Made by a program: the position numbers and the translations under genes. From an uncultured Pigmentiphaga sp. (GTDB taxonomy: Bacteria; Pseudomonadota; Gammaproteobacteria; Burkholderiales; Burkholderiaceae_B): a stretch of DNA of 64,000 bases. Of the stretch, positions 17,121 to 26,181 are shown piece after piece. Location: positions 1-64,000 of the forward strand of contig CALAGD010000037.1 in NCBI GenBank assembly GCA_937891425.1, given 5' to 3'. The notes under the pieces were generated by a model, which worked only from the letters and a program-made list of their open reading frames with translations, made no database searches and was not told the DNA's origin. Positions within the stretch are counted from its first letter, which is position 1. Each line of letters starts with the position of its first letter.

Positions 17121-18566
17121 TCAGACGAGATTGCACGGCATGTATACGTGCTTGGTTTCGAGGAAGTCGTTGAGGCCTTCCACTCCATGCAGTCGGCCGA
17201 ACCCGCTTTCACGGTAACCGCCGGTTTCCACTTCTGCAAAAAGACGGTTGTGGGCATTCACCCAGACATTGCCGAACCTGATTCGGCGCGCAAGCCAGCG
17301 TGCCGAGCGGTAATCGTTCGTCCAGATCGATGAGGCTAGCCCGTAGCGGGTGGCGTTGGCCCGCTCGGCCGCTTCGTCGAGCGATTCGAAGGTCTCGAAC
17401 ACGAGCAGTGGCCCAAACAGCTCCTGCTGGATGAAATGACTGTTGAGATCTTGCAGGGCGATGAGCGACGGGGTGAGAAACGCGCCGCCGCGGGGCAGGT
17501 GCTCGGGCACACGCCCCTCAAGGATGACCTCCGCTTCGTCCCGTGCCATCGCGAGCTCATTGAGCAGGCGCGCCTGGTTCGTCCGATCGATGAGCGGGCC
17601 CATGGTGGAGTCGGGGTGGTTGCCGGGACCAACGCGCACCTGCGCCAGAGCGGCCGCCAGCTGTTCACGGACGGTAGGCGCGATTGACGCGTGCACGAGG
17701 ACCCGGCTGATGGCCGTGCACATTTGTCCGGCCATGACGGTGGCGCCTGCCACGATGCCCCGCACGCTCTGCTCGATGTCTGCGTCGGGCAGGACGATGG
17801 CGGGCGCCTTGCCGCCAAGCTCGAGCGAGAGGCGGGTGAGGTTGCACGAGGTGGCCTGGGCGATGAGCTTGCCGACGCGGGTGGAGCCGGTGAAGCTGAT
17901 GACGTCGACTTCAGGCTGACGGCAGAGGTATTCGGTCACCTCCACCTCCTGCTCGATCAGGCTGTTGACGATGCCGCGCGGGATACGCGTGTCGGTGACC
18001 AAACATTCCATGACCTGGTGGTGTACCCAGGCCGTCTGCCAGGCGGCCTTGATGACCACGCTGCATCCAGCGGCAAGGGCGGGTGCAAGGGAGCGCACCA
18101 GCAAGGTGACCGGCGCATTCCAGGGCACGATGATCAGGGCCACGCCAACGGCTTCGCGGTCGATCAGCGAATGCATGTCGGGCTCGGTCTCCAGCGTACG
18201 CCCGAACAGGTTGCGCGCAAGTCCGCTGTAATAACGAAGTTCGGAAATGCTGGCAAGAACCTCGCCCTCGGCTTCCCGGCGCAGCTTGCCGTTGAGCGTG
18301 ACCAGGCTGTCGATGACCCCATCCTTGTTCGCCTCGAGACGGTCGGCGAAAGTGCGCAGTACGTCGGATCGCAGGCGGGGCTGCTGGGCCCAGCTGGTGT
18401 ATTCGAAAGCGTGGCGGGCCGCGCTCAAGGCCGCATTCGCATCGTCCAGGGTGGCGTTGACGAACCAGGCGGCGACTTCACCCGTGGCCGGGTTCAGCGA
18501 GGTGCCCGTGCGGGCCCGATCGGCCGGCAGCCAGTGGCCATCAACGTAATTGAGAGCAGTTGTCAT
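17121..18566 (-). CDS. Aldehyde dehydrogenase (ALDH superfamily)
   Basis: NAD(P)+-dependent oxidation of an aldehyde to a carboxylic acid; 481 residues, full length. The catalytic Glu is in LELGGKAP, the catalytic Cys in GQMCTAISR, and the later cofactor Glu in QQELFGPLL. Odd: the cofactor-binding stretch, usually KPxExTP, reads KAAWQTA, so the Glu that grips the adenine ribose is Trp. That may change cofactor preference. It heads a two-gene unit with the Bug gene and is divergent from an NlpC/P60 gene. The substrate is unknown; an aromatic aldehyde would fit the demethylase genes elsewhere but is only a guess. Confidence 0.9.
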   Translation of the reverse strand: MTTALNYVDGHWLPADRARTGTSLNPATGEVAAWFVNATLDDANAALSAARHAFEYTSWAQQPRLRSDVLRTFADRLEANKDGVIDSLVTLNGKLRREAEGEVLASISELRYYSGLARNLFGRTLETEPDMHSLIDREAVGVALIIVPWNAPVTLLVRSLAPALAAGCSVVIKAAWQTAWVHHQVMECLVTDTRIPRGIVNSLIEQEVEVTEYLCRQPEVDVISFTGSTRVGKLIAQATSCNLTRLSLELGGKAPAIVLPDADIEQSVRGIVAGATVMAGQMCTAISRVLVHASIAPTVREQLAAALAQVRVGPGNHPDSTMGPLIDRTNQARLLNELAMARDEAEVILEGRVPEHLPRGGAFLTPSLIALQDLNSHFIQQELFGPLLVFETFESLDEAAERANATRYGLASSIWTNDYRSARWLARRIRFGNVWVNAHNRLFAEVETGGYRESGFGRLHGVEGLNDFLETKHVYMPCNLV

Positions 18567-18916
18567 GAGAGCTTCGGCTTGGCGAGTTTTACAACTGAAG
18601 CCGCTGGCCGTTCGTCAGACGGACAAGAGCTTCAAGTTTTGAAGACGAAATACTATCGATGTTTTCGTAAAAACGCCACGAGTGATAACCCGGTTTCCAT
18701 CGCTTCGCCGGGTGGGCGCTGAGTGTCCGCCGATCGGGCCGGAGGAGCCTTGAGGTCATCCGCCTGCATCCATGCGAGGGATGTCGCGGCAAGGCTACAA
18801 TCCGATTTTTTCAATGAGTTGGCGTGTCCTTTTCAAGCGATTTCGCATAGATTGATAGCTCTCGCTGCCGGATTTCCACGCCGGGCACGCGACTCTCGTC
18901 CGGTTACCGAAACTAC
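18567..18916. other. Intergenic, divergent promoters (ALDH / NlpC-P60)
   Basis: A 350-base gap. It holds CTTCAA-GTT-TTGAAG (18630-18644), a perfect palindrome, followed by ACGAAA-N12-TTTCGT (18645-18668). Both lie 60-100 bases before the aldehyde dehydrogenase start and are plausible regulator sites. No gene or RNA is recognised. Confidence 0.45.
18630..18644. promoter_or_regulatory. Palindrome CTTCAA-N3-TTGAAG upstream of ALDH gene
   Basis: Perfect 6-3-6 inverted repeat, AT-rich against its surroundings and 64 bases before the ALDH start. A regulator site is inferred from symmetry and place; no regulator gene lies next to this cluster. Confidence 0.4.
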
Positions 18917-19528
18917 ATGACGCGTTCCAGAAAGCCCGCATTGTCCGCTGCATCAGCGCACGATGTATCGATGCGCGTGTCCCGCCATTGCTCACGCAAT
19001 TCGCCGGCTCTGGGGTGTGGAGTACCTGGACTGCGGCAGCATGTGGCATGGGCCATCATCCTTGCATGGGGAGGCGCGCTTCTGTTGGGTGGCTGTGGCA
19101 GCGTGACGCCGCCAGCTGAACATGCTGGTAGAGCGTCAGCGTCGTTGCAACGACAGGCGGGTGCGCCGTCCGATGTGGTCATGCACGCGCTCAGCCTGGT
19201 TGGCACGCCATACCGCTACGGTGGCAATACGCCACAAACCGGATTCGACTGCAGCGGCCTGATCCGTTACGTGTATCTCCATAGTGCCGGCCGTGCACTG
19301 CCGCGCACCGTAGAAGAGCTCAGCCGGTATGGCCGTCAGGTGGCAGAGCGTGAGTTGCGGGCAGGAGACATCGTCATTTTCGGTCAACGGGGAAAACCCA
19401 CGCATGCCGGCATTTATGTTGGTGACGGGCGCTTCGTGCACGCGCCTTCCAAGGGTGGCGTGGTGCGTCTTGACCAATTATCATCCCGCCACTGGGCGTC
19501 CCGGACGTTCAGCTACCGGCGTCCCTAG
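18917..19528 (+). CDS. NlpC/P60 (C40) peptidoglycan endopeptidase lipoprotein
   Basis: A 203-residue lipoprotein: a long N region, a hydrophobic stretch and the lipobox LLGGC with Cys60 as acylation site. The C40 domain starts near residue 85 with YRYGGNTPQTGFDCSGL (catalytic Cys), then THAGIYVG (catalytic His) and FVHAPS (third residue). It should cleave peptide cross-links of murein from a membrane-anchored position. Met19 is an alternative start and would give a more usual lipoprotein leader. It is like the Spr/NlpC group. Confidence 0.9.
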   Translation: MTRSRKPALSAASAHDVSMRVSRHCSRNSPALGCGVPGLRQHVAWAIILAWGGALLLGGCGSVTPPAEHAGRASASLQRQAGAPSDVVMHALSLVGTPYRYGGNTPQTGFDCSGLIRYVYLHSAGRALPRTVEELSRYGRQVAERELRAGDIVIFGQRGKPTHAGIYVGDGRFVHAPSKGGVVRLDQLSSRHWASRTFSYRRP

Positions 19529-19618
19529 GGGCGCTCCGTCAACTGGCTCTACGACATGCTGCGAGGCGGTGTCGTGCCGCCGGCGTCCGTTGCCGTAATT
19601 TTCCGTTACCGATTTTTC

Positions 19619-20239
19619 ATGGACCCATCCGTGCTCTTGCCGTTCGTTACGGCGTCGCTGGTCCTGGCCATTGCACCCGGACCGGACAATCTTTTCGTGC
19701 TCACTCAATCGGCCATGTATGGCTGGCAGGCGGGCGTCATGATCGTGCTGGGGCTGTGCACCGGCCTGCTGGCACATACCGCTGCCGTGGTCGCTGGCGT
19801 GGCCGTGCTCATCCAGACATCGGACCTGGCTTTCACGGCGTTGAAGGTGGCGGGTGCCCTGTACCTGATGTACCTGGCATGGCAGGCGTTTCGCGCGGGC
19901 GCGTCCGAGCTTGCAGCACCTGCCGGGCGGCGCAGTGGCATCGCTCTCTATCGCCGCGGCATCATCATGAACGTGACGAATCCGAAGGTGTCAATCTTTT
20001 TCCTGGCTTTCCTGCCCCAGTTCGTGAACCCGGCACAGGGATCAGTGCCGCTGCAGCTGATCGCGCTCGGGTTCATCTTCATGCTCTGCGCGCTGCTGGT
20101 GTTCGGCGTCATTGCATTTACGGCGGGCCAGTTGGGCCGGCTGCTGGTTCAGTCACCGAGGCTGCAGAAGCTGTTGAACCGTCTGGCTGGTGCCGTGTTC
20201 CTCGTGCTGGCGCTGAAGCTGGTCACCTCGGAGCGATGA
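19619..20239 (+). CDS. LysE/RhtB-family amino-acid exporter
   Basis: A 206-residue inner-membrane protein with about six hydrophobic segments. The opening LAIAPGPDNLFVLTQSAMYGWQAG is the family signature and NVTNPKVSIFFLAFLPQFV the conserved middle motif. Members export amino acids such as threonine, homoserine, lysine or leucine. The ATG at 19619 starts the family-typical sequence; the ORF extends 21 codons upstream without support. It follows the NlpC/P60 gene by 90 bases. The substrate is not predictable from sequence. Confidence 0.9.
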   Translation: MDPSVLLPFVTASLVLAIAPGPDNLFVLTQSAMYGWQAGVMIVLGLCTGLLAHTAAVVAGVAVLIQTSDLAFTALKVAGALYLMYLAWQAFRAGASELAAPAGRRSGIALYRRGIIMNVTNPKVSIFFLAFLPQFVNPAQGSVPLQLIALGFIFMLCALLVFGVIAFTAGQLGRLLVQSPRLQKLLNRLAGAVFLVLALKLVTSER

Positions 20240-20347
20240 TGCGCTGCAGTGCGCGTGCGCCCCTGTGCGTTCCCGGGGTACATCCCTTATGATACGGACC
20301 GATCCGTCTTTTCGTGAACGTTTCCACGTCTCATACCGGAGAACACG

Positions 20348-20959
20348 ATGAAGCTCTACTACACGCCTGGCGCATGTGCGATGTCCGTACATATCGCCCT
20401 GTGCGAGCTCGGCCTGCCCCATGAGGCAGTTGCCGTCGACCTGAAGTCGCATACCTACGATGGTGGCAAGGACTATTACCAGGTCAACCCGAAAGGCTAT
20501 GTGCCTGCGTTGCAGCTCGACGATGGCCAGGTTCTCACCGAGCTTCCGGCCATCATGCAGTATCTGGCCGAGCTGAAGCCTGAGGCAAATCTGCTGCCAG
20601 CCTCTGGAATTGAGCGCGCGCGTGCGGTGGGCTGGTTCACATTCATTGGCATGGAGCTCCACCGCAACTGCACGCCGTTCTTCCGCCCGGGCACCAGTGA
20701 CGACTGGAAGCAGGCGGCGCGTGCCCAGCTCGAACGGCGCCTGAGCTATGTGAACGAGGAGCTTGCAAACCGCGAGTACCTCGTGGGCAACCAGTTCACT
20801 CTGCCTGATGCCTATCTGTTCACCGTTCTTAACTGGATGAAGCATGTGGGCCTGGATCTTGCAAGCTGGCCCAATGTAGCTGCCTTCCGTGCGCGGGTTG
20901 CCGCGCGCCCGAAGGTGCAGGAAGCCATGCGCGCCGAAGGCCTGCCTGTCGGCGACTGA
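20348..20959 (+). CDS. Glutathione S-transferase, beta class
   Basis: A 203-residue cytoplasmic protein with an N-terminal thioredoxin-like domain (MKLYYTPGACAMSVHIALCE, whose Cys10 is the beta-class cysteine) and an all-helical C-terminal domain. NPKGYVPAL holds the cis-Pro and LTELPAIMQYL the glutathione-gamma-Glu site. GGAG precedes the ATG. It lies 30 bases before a glutathione peroxidase gene, so the two likely form a peroxide/electrophile defence unit. Confidence 0.93.
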   Translation: MKLYYTPGACAMSVHIALCELGLPHEAVAVDLKSHTYDGGKDYYQVNPKGYVPALQLDDGQVLTELPAIMQYLAELKPEANLLPASGIERARAVGWFTFIGMELHRNCTPFFRPGTSDDWKQAARAQLERRLSYVNEELANREYLVGNQFTLPDAYLFTVLNWMKHVGLDLASWPNVAAFRARVAARPKVQEAMRAEGLPVGD

Positions 20960-20989
20960 CCCACCAACACTACCCATCTGGAGCAACTC

Positions 20990-21535
20990 GTGGCCACATC
21001 GTTAGAGTCCATTCCGGTCAAGCGTATCGACGGCACGCCGTCTTCGCTCGGCGATTTTTCCGGGCAAGTGCGCCTGGTCGTCAACGTGGCGTCTCAGTGC
21101 GGGCTGACTCCCCAGTACACGGGCCTGCAGCAGCTGTACGACAAGTATCGCGATCGCGGGTTCGTCGTGCTGGGTTTTCCAGCCAACAATTTCAAGCAGC
21201 AGGAGCCGGGCAGCGACGCAGAAATCGCCGAATTCTGCGCCACGAAGTACAACGTGACCTTCCCGATGTTCTCCAAGATCTCGGTGAAGGGAGATGATCA
21301 GCATCCGCTCTACGCCGAACTCACCAAGGCACAGCCGCGTGCAACGACGGTGGGGGACGCCTTACGCACCCGCCTGGCGAATGCGGGGCTGCTCAGCGGT
21401 TCCGAGTCCGACATCATGTGGAACTTCGAGAAGTTCCTCATCGGTCGTGATGGCCAGGTCATTGGCCGGTTTGCCCCGGATGTGGCCCCGGATCATCCCG
21501 TTCTCGTCGAAGCCATCGAGGCCGCGCTGAAGTAG
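20990..21535 (+). CDS. Glutathione peroxidase family protein (BtuE-like)
   Basis: A 181-residue thiol peroxidase starting with GTG at 20990. The peroxidatic Cys is in NVASQCG and the Trp/Asn pair in MWNFEKFLIG. The middle motif reads FPANNF rather than FPCNQF, so both the resolving Cys and the tetrad Gln of the E. coli BtuE type are replaced, as in several other proteobacterial members. It reduces hydrogen or organic peroxides with thioredoxin or glutathione; which reductant is used cannot be told here. A strong terminator follows. Confidence 0.92.
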   Translation: MATSLESIPVKRIDGTPSSLGDFSGQVRLVVNVASQCGLTPQYTGLQQLYDKYRDRGFVVLGFPANNFKQQEPGSDAEIAEFCATKYNVTFPMFSKISVKGDDQHPLYAELTKAQPRATTVGDALRTRLANAGLLSGSESDIMWNFEKFLIGRDGQVIGRFAPDVAPDHPVLVEAIEAALK

Positions 21536-21564
21536 GCGTACGCGCCCATTTCCGTACACATCTG

Positions 21565-21595
21565 TCGGGGCGCCTCAAGGGCGCCCCGATTCTTT
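21565..21595 (+). terminator. Rho-independent terminator after the peroxidase gene
   Basis: TCGGGGCGCC and GGCGCCCCGA form a perfect 10-bp stem around a 5-base loop, followed by TTCTTT. It lies 30 bases after the stop and ends the GST-peroxidase unit. Confidence 0.85.
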
Positions 21596-21762
21596 CGTAC
21601 GTCCCTTCTGCCTGTCGTTCCGGTTGTTTGCAGCGGGTGCGCTCGCGCATTCTTGCGCTTCGTCAGACCGGATGCATGCTGCAGACCGACACCGGTCTTG
21701 CATGCAACGGGCGGGCGTACTTTCGCGTTACATTAAAGGCGTGGCATCCAGGAGAAAGACTC

Positions 21763-22173
21763 ATGAGAGATTCCGACACGCGTTCGTGGATGTGGTCGGA
21801 CGCGCTACAGATGCTGGAGCGCGCCGAGCGGCTCCACCGCCAGATGTTCCAGCCGACCTCGCTGCGCTCCCGTCGGCCCACCTGGGAGCCGCCGATCGAC
21901 GTGCTCGAAACGGAGGAAGCGGTTCTGGTGCTGGCCGCGCTTCCAGGGGTCGACCCTGATCAGATCCAGCTGGTTGTCGACGGAGGAGTGCTCGTCATTG
22001 CGGGCGAACGTACCCTCCCTGCCGAATTCAGGACAGCAGTCATCCATCGGCTGGAACTGCCGCAGGGCCGTTTCGAACGGCGCATTGCCTTGCCGTCGGG
22101 CCGTTTCGAACTGATGCCCCCGACGGTGAAGAACGGTTGCCTGGTCATCGTTTTGCGCAAGAAGAACGCGTGA
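21763..22173 (+). CDS. Small heat-shock protein, Hsp20/alpha-crystallin family
   Basis: A 136-residue holdase chaperone. The N-terminal region is rich in aromatic and charged residues; the alpha-crystallin domain begins near PPIDVLETEEAVLVLAALPG and ends with NGCLVIVLRKKNA. The canonical C-terminal I-x-I tail is short or absent. GGAGA precedes the ATG at 21763. It lies 10 bases before a lon gene, so chaperone and protease are probably made together. No clear sigma-32 promoter was found. Confidence 0.9.
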   Translation: MRDSDTRSWMWSDALQMLERAERLHRQMFQPTSLRSRRPTWEPPIDVLETEEAVLVLAALPGVDPDQIQLVVDGGVLVIAGERTLPAEFRTAVIHRLELPQGRFERRIALPSGRFELMPPTVKNGCLVIVLRKKNA

Positions 22174-22183
22174 AGGAGGGGAA

Positions 22184-24748
22184 ATGACGCAGCTTTCAAG
22201 ATCGAATCCCCTGGAGGCGTTCCGGCTCGCCCCCGCCGAGGGCATGCATCGGGCGGGCGCCGCCGGGCATTCGGACCCGGTCGGTACGGCAGCGCCCACT
22301 TCTGGCCAGACAGCGCTGTCGATGTCCGTCAGTGCCCCCGACGGCAGCGTCAGCAGTGTGTCGCTGCAGGATGGACCGTCTGCCGGTGGTGAATCCGTGA
22401 CGGGCACCGATGCAGGCGATGAGGATCTGCTCATCGTTCCCATGCGCAACATGGTACTGTTCCCGGGCGTCGTCATGCCCGCAGTACTGACCCAGCCCCA
22501 GGCGATCGCGGCGGTGCAGGAGGCCCTGCGGCATGGCAGACCGGTGGGCATTCTCAAGCAGCGTGATCCCGAGCAGGACAATGTTACCGCGCTGGATCTC
22601 CACCGCATCGGGGTGGTCAGCAATATTCTTCGGTACATTACGGCACCTGACGGCTCGCATCAGATGGTCTGTCAGGGAGAGCAGCGTTTCCGCGTCAAGC
22701 ACTTCGTGCGCGAGCGACCCTACTTCGTGGCGCGCGTCGAGCGCATCGAAGAAACCGAGAACCCTGAAGACACAGAAATCCAGGCGCGCTTCCTTTACAT
22801 GAAGAACCAGGCGCTGGAAGCACTGCGCCTTATTCCGAACGCACCGCAGGAGCTTGCGGCTGCGGTGAATGCCGCCAGCTCGCCTTCGGCCCTTGCGGAC
22901 TTGATCGCCGCCTACATGGACGCCACGCCTGCCGAGCGGCAGGATCTGCTCGAGACCACCGGTCTTCTCGCGCGCATGCAGAAGGTGTCGAATCTGCTGG
23001 AGAAGCGCCTCAATGTATTGCGTCTGTCACACGAGATTGGGCAGCAGACCAAGGCAGCCTTCGATGAGCGCCAGCGCGAGGCCCTGTTGCGTGAACAGCT
23101 GGCGGCGATCCAGCGCCAGCTGGGCGAGGACGACGGCAAGGCACGGGAAATCGAGGAGTTGTCTGAGGCGATCACGAAAGCCAGGATGCCGGAAGAAGTG
23201 GAGCAGGCTGCGCGCAAGGAGCTGCGGCGATTCGAGCGGACGCCCGACGCCTCCATGGAGCACGGCATGATCCGTAGCTATCTCGAGTGGCTGATCGAGC
23301 TGCCGTGGTCCTTGCCGGACCCTCCGGCCATCGATATCGAGCAGGCGCGGCGCGTTCTCGACGAAGACCACTATGGTCTGGACAAGATCAAGCGGCGTAT
23401 CATCGAGTACCTGGCCGTATTGAAGCTGGCTCCCCAGGGCAAGGCACCTATTCTCTGTTTTGTGGGCCCACCCGGGGTTGGGAAGACCTCGCTTGGGCAG
23501 TCGATCGCGCGTGCCATGGGGCGCAAGTTCGTGCGAGTCAGCCTGGGCGGGGTGCACGATGAAGCCGAGATCCGCGGGCACCGGCGTACCTACGTGGGAG
23601 CCTTGCCGGGTAACATCATCCAGGGAATTCGCAAGGCCGGCTCACGCGACTGCGTGATGATGCTCGACGAGATCGACAAACTGGGCACGGGCGTGCATGG
23701 TGACCCGGCTGCCGCGATGCTCGAAGTCCTCGATCCGGAGCAGAATCATTCGTTCCGCGACAATTACCTGGCGGTGCCGTTCGACCTCTCGCACGTGGTG
23801 TTCATCGCCACGGCCAACGTGCTGGAGAACATCCCGGGCCCGCTGCGCGACCGCATGGAGATCATCCCGCTGTCGAGTTACACCGACAATGAAAAGCTGG
23901 AAATCGCGCGGCGCTATCTCGTGCCACGCGCGCGGGCCGCAAACGGTCTCTCCGAAGCGCAGGTAGACATCGACGATGCCGCGCTGATGGCCATCATCCG
24001 CCACTACACGCGCGAGTCGGGCGTGCGCAATCTCGAGCGCGAGATCACCCGGGTGTTCCGGCATGTCGCGGTAGGCATTGCCGAGGGCAGGGCGCAATCC
24101 GCCCGCATCACCCGTGATGACCTGCAAGGCATCCTGGGTGCACCGCGCTTCGAAGACGAGGTAGCGATGCGCGTGAGCGTGCCCGGCGTGGCGACCGGGC
24201 TTGCGTGGACGCCGGTGGGAGGCGACATCCTTTTCATCGAAGCGGCGCGCACCCCGGGCAAGGGTGGCCTGCAGCTTACCGGACAGCTGGGCGATGTCAT
24301 GCGCGAAAGTGCGCTCGCTGCGCTCAGCCTGGTCAAGTCGCGTGCAGACACACTGGGCATTGCGCGTGAAATGTTCGAGCAGAACGACCTGCACGTGCAC
24401 GTGCCTGCCGGTGCAACCCCGAAGGACGGGCCTAGCGCGGGGGTTGCCATGTTCATCGCCCTGGTGTCCATTCTCACTGGGCGGACCGTGCGCAACGACA
24501 CGGCCATGACCGGTGAAATCAGCCTGCGCGGGCTGGTGCTGCCCGTGGGCGGAATCAAGGAGAAGGTGGTGGCGGCGGCGCGTGCCGGGTTGAAGCGGGT
24601 GATGCTGCCTGCACGTAACCGGCCGGACTACGACGAGATACCGGAAGATGCGCGCAACCAGCTCGAGTTCATCTGGCTCGAAACCGTGGATGATGCCGTG
24701 GCCAACGCGCTTGAGCCTGCCCGTGAGTCGGTGGAAGCGGCGTCGTGA
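22184..24748 (+). CDS. lon: ATP-dependent Lon protease with N-terminal extension
   Basis: Full LonA protease of 854 residues that degrades misfolded and some regulatory proteins. The LON substrate domain begins with LLIVPMRNMVLFPG near residue 82. The AAA+ module has Walker A GPPGVGKT near residues 427-434. The C-terminal protease has the catalytic Ser751 in KDGPSAG and Lys794 in GGIKEK. Unusual: some 80 Gly/Ser/Ala-rich residues before the LON domain. GGAGGGG lies before the ATG at 22184. Linkage to hsp20 suggests a stress-linked second Lon in addition to the housekeeping copy, though the rest of the genome is not visible. Confidence 0.96.
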   Translation: MTQLSRSNPLEAFRLAPAEGMHRAGAAGHSDPVGTAAPTSGQTALSMSVSAPDGSVSSVSLQDGPSAGGESVTGTDAGDEDLLIVPMRNMVLFPGVVMPAVLTQPQAIAAVQEALRHGRPVGILKQRDPEQDNVTALDLHRIGVVSNILRYITAPDGSHQMVCQGEQRFRVKHFVRERPYFVARVERIEETENPEDTEIQARFLYMKNQALEALRLIPNAPQELAAAVNAASSPSALADLIAAYMDATPAERQDLLETTGLLARMQKVSNLLEKRLNVLRLSHEIGQQTKAAFDERQREALLREQLAAIQRQLGEDDGKAREIEELSEAITKARMPEEVEQAARKELRRFERTPDASMEHGMIRSYLEWLIELPWSLPDPPAIDIEQARRVLDEDHYGLDKIKRRIIEYLAVLKLAPQGKAPILCFVGPPGVGKTSLGQSIARAMGRKFVRVSLGGVHDEAEIRGHRRTYVGALPGNIIQGIRKAGSRDCVMMLDEIDKLGTGVHGDPAAAMLEVLDPEQNHSFRDNYLAVPFDLSHVVFIATANVLENIPGPLRDRMEIIPLSSYTDNEKLEIARRYLVPRARAANGLSEAQVDIDDAALMAIIRHYTRESGVRNLEREITRVFRHVAVGIAEGRAQSARITRDDLQGILGAPRFEDEVAMRVSVPGVATGLAWTPVGGDILFIEAARTPGKGGLQLTGQLGDVMRESALAALSLVKSRADTLGIAREMFEQNDLHVHVPAGATPKDGPSAGVAMFIALVSILTGRTVRNDTAMTGEISLRGLVLPVGGIKEKVVAAARAGLKRVMLPARNRPDYDEIPEDARNQLEFIWLETVDDAVANALEPARESVEAAS

Positions 24749-24800
24749 TGGCATGATCAAAGGTTCTCACGACGTCTCCGGGCTTGCAGAGGGCGAAGCG

Positions 24801-26180
24801 ATGTCGGGCCCGGTCCAGACGCGCAGCCCAGTACCTCAGCCTGCGGGTCTGCGGGGCCGCGGGTATGGCGTGTTCGCGGCCCTCGCATTCTGCTTCGCGC
24901 CACTCGCCGTTCAGGGCGAGGGTCAGGCGATCCAGCCCCGGCTTCAGGCGTGCCTTGACGAGCTGCGCACGCAAGCGCCCAGCCACGGGTTGCCGACAGC
25001 TGATTTCGATCGGCTGGCGAGCAACGTCGAACTGCTTGAGACGACAGCACGGGCGGCACGTCGCCAGCCCGAGTCCGAGGAGTTCTGGTGGGACTACATC
25101 GCGAAAACCGTGGATGACGAGCGTATCGCGGACGGGCGGGCCATCCTCGCGCAGTATCCAGCGGAACTGGCCGCGATCGAATCGCGTTTCGATACGGACG
25201 CCGCCGCGCTGGTCGCCATCTTCGGGATCGAAACCAATTATGGCAAAGTGCTGGGCCGCACCGATGTACTCAATGCCTGGCTCACGCGGGCGTGCCTGGA
25301 GCGGCGGCCATTGTGGGTCAGCAATGTGTTTGCATCGCTGCGACTGCTGCGCGACGGCGTGGTGACGCGCGAATCGTTCGTTGGTTCATGGAGCGGGGCG
25401 TTTGGCATGACACAGTTCATTCCGACATCCTTCTACGAACTGGCGGTCGATGGTGACGGTGACGGACGCATCGACCTCTACGCGTCCTTGCCGGACGCCC
25501 TGGCGTCGAGTGCGAATCACCTGAAGAAGCGAGGAACGCGCTGGAAAGCAGGCGTGCCCGCTGTGATCGAAGTCGAGCTCCCGCCCCGCCTGGCGGCAAG
25601 CCTAAGAATACCTGCTGACAGGCTTCACGCGGGCAGGGGGGACGTGCGCACGCTGGCCGAGTGGGAGGGCGCCGGCCTGCGTCGTCCCGGAGGAGGTGCG
25701 TTGACTGTGGATCCTGGGAGCGCGAGTGAGTCTGCTCATCAGGCCCTTGCCCAAGAGCGGGCGTACCTGTTCGCGCCCACGGGCAGCCGGGGGCCCGTGT
25801 TTCTGGCTACGGGCAACTTCGACGCCATTCTGCACTACAACCGCTCGGAAAAGTATGCCCTTGCGGTGTCATTGTTGATCAACCGGCTGAAGGGGGAGGC
25901 GGGTCTTGCCACCCCCTGGCCCACCGACGATCCTGGGCTGTCACGTGCCCAGATTCGCGAACTTCAGGCACTGCTGGCGACGCGTGGATACGACGTCGGC
26001 ACTCCGGATGGAATCCCGGGCACGCGCACGCGCGACGCCATCCGCAGTGAACAGCGTCGACTCGGCCTGTCCGAAGACGGGCGGCCCGGGCAGCGCATTC
26101 TCGTGCTGCTCAAGCAGGTGGCTGGCACCGACGCCGACACAGGGGCGCAAACGCCGCAGCAACCCGTCAAGATTGATTGA
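24801..26180 (+). CDS. Lytic murein transglycosylase, MltB-like (GH103)
   Basis: A 459-residue exported enzyme that cleaves the glycan strand of murein to form 1,6-anhydromuramyl ends. An N-terminal hydrophobic stretch (GVFAALAFCFAPLAVQGEG) acts as signal. The catalytic Glu is in FGIETNYGK, followed by GAFGMTQFIPTSF. The last 60-70 residues form a peptidoglycan-binding-like domain (LQALLATRGYDVGTPDGIPGTRTRDAI). The ATG at 24801 is chosen for the GAGGG upstream; the ORF also contains an ATG at 24753. No lipobox is seen, so it may be soluble rather than a lipoprotein. Confidence 0.9.
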   Translation: MSGPVQTRSPVPQPAGLRGRGYGVFAALAFCFAPLAVQGEGQAIQPRLQACLDELRTQAPSHGLPTADFDRLASNVELLETTARAARRQPESEEFWWDYIAKTVDDERIADGRAILAQYPAELAAIESRFDTDAAALVAIFGIETNYGKVLGRTDVLNAWLTRACLERRPLWVSNVFASLRLLRDGVVTRESFVGSWSGAFGMTQFIPTSFYELAVDGDGDGRIDLYASLPDALASSANHLKKRGTRWKAGVPAVIEVELPPRLAASLRIPADRLHAGRGDVRTLAEWEGAGLRRPGGGALTVDPGSASESAHQALAQERAYLFAPTGSRGPVFLATGNFDAILHYNRSEKYALAVSLLINRLKGEAGLATPWPTDDPGLSRAQIRELQALLATRGYDVGTPDGIPGTRTRDAIRSEQRRLGLSEDGRPGQRILVLLKQVAGTDADTGAQTPQQPVKID

Positions 26181-26181
26181 T

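Noticed and set aside
20294..20312. ACGGA-N4-TCCGT followed by CTTTT before the GST gene
   Set aside because: A five-base stem is too short to be sure; it could be a minor terminator for the LysE gene or an operator, with nothing to decide.
23642..24760. 372-codon ORF antisense to lon
   Set aside because: Shadow of the Lon AAA+/protease region; His/Arg-rich and unlike any family.
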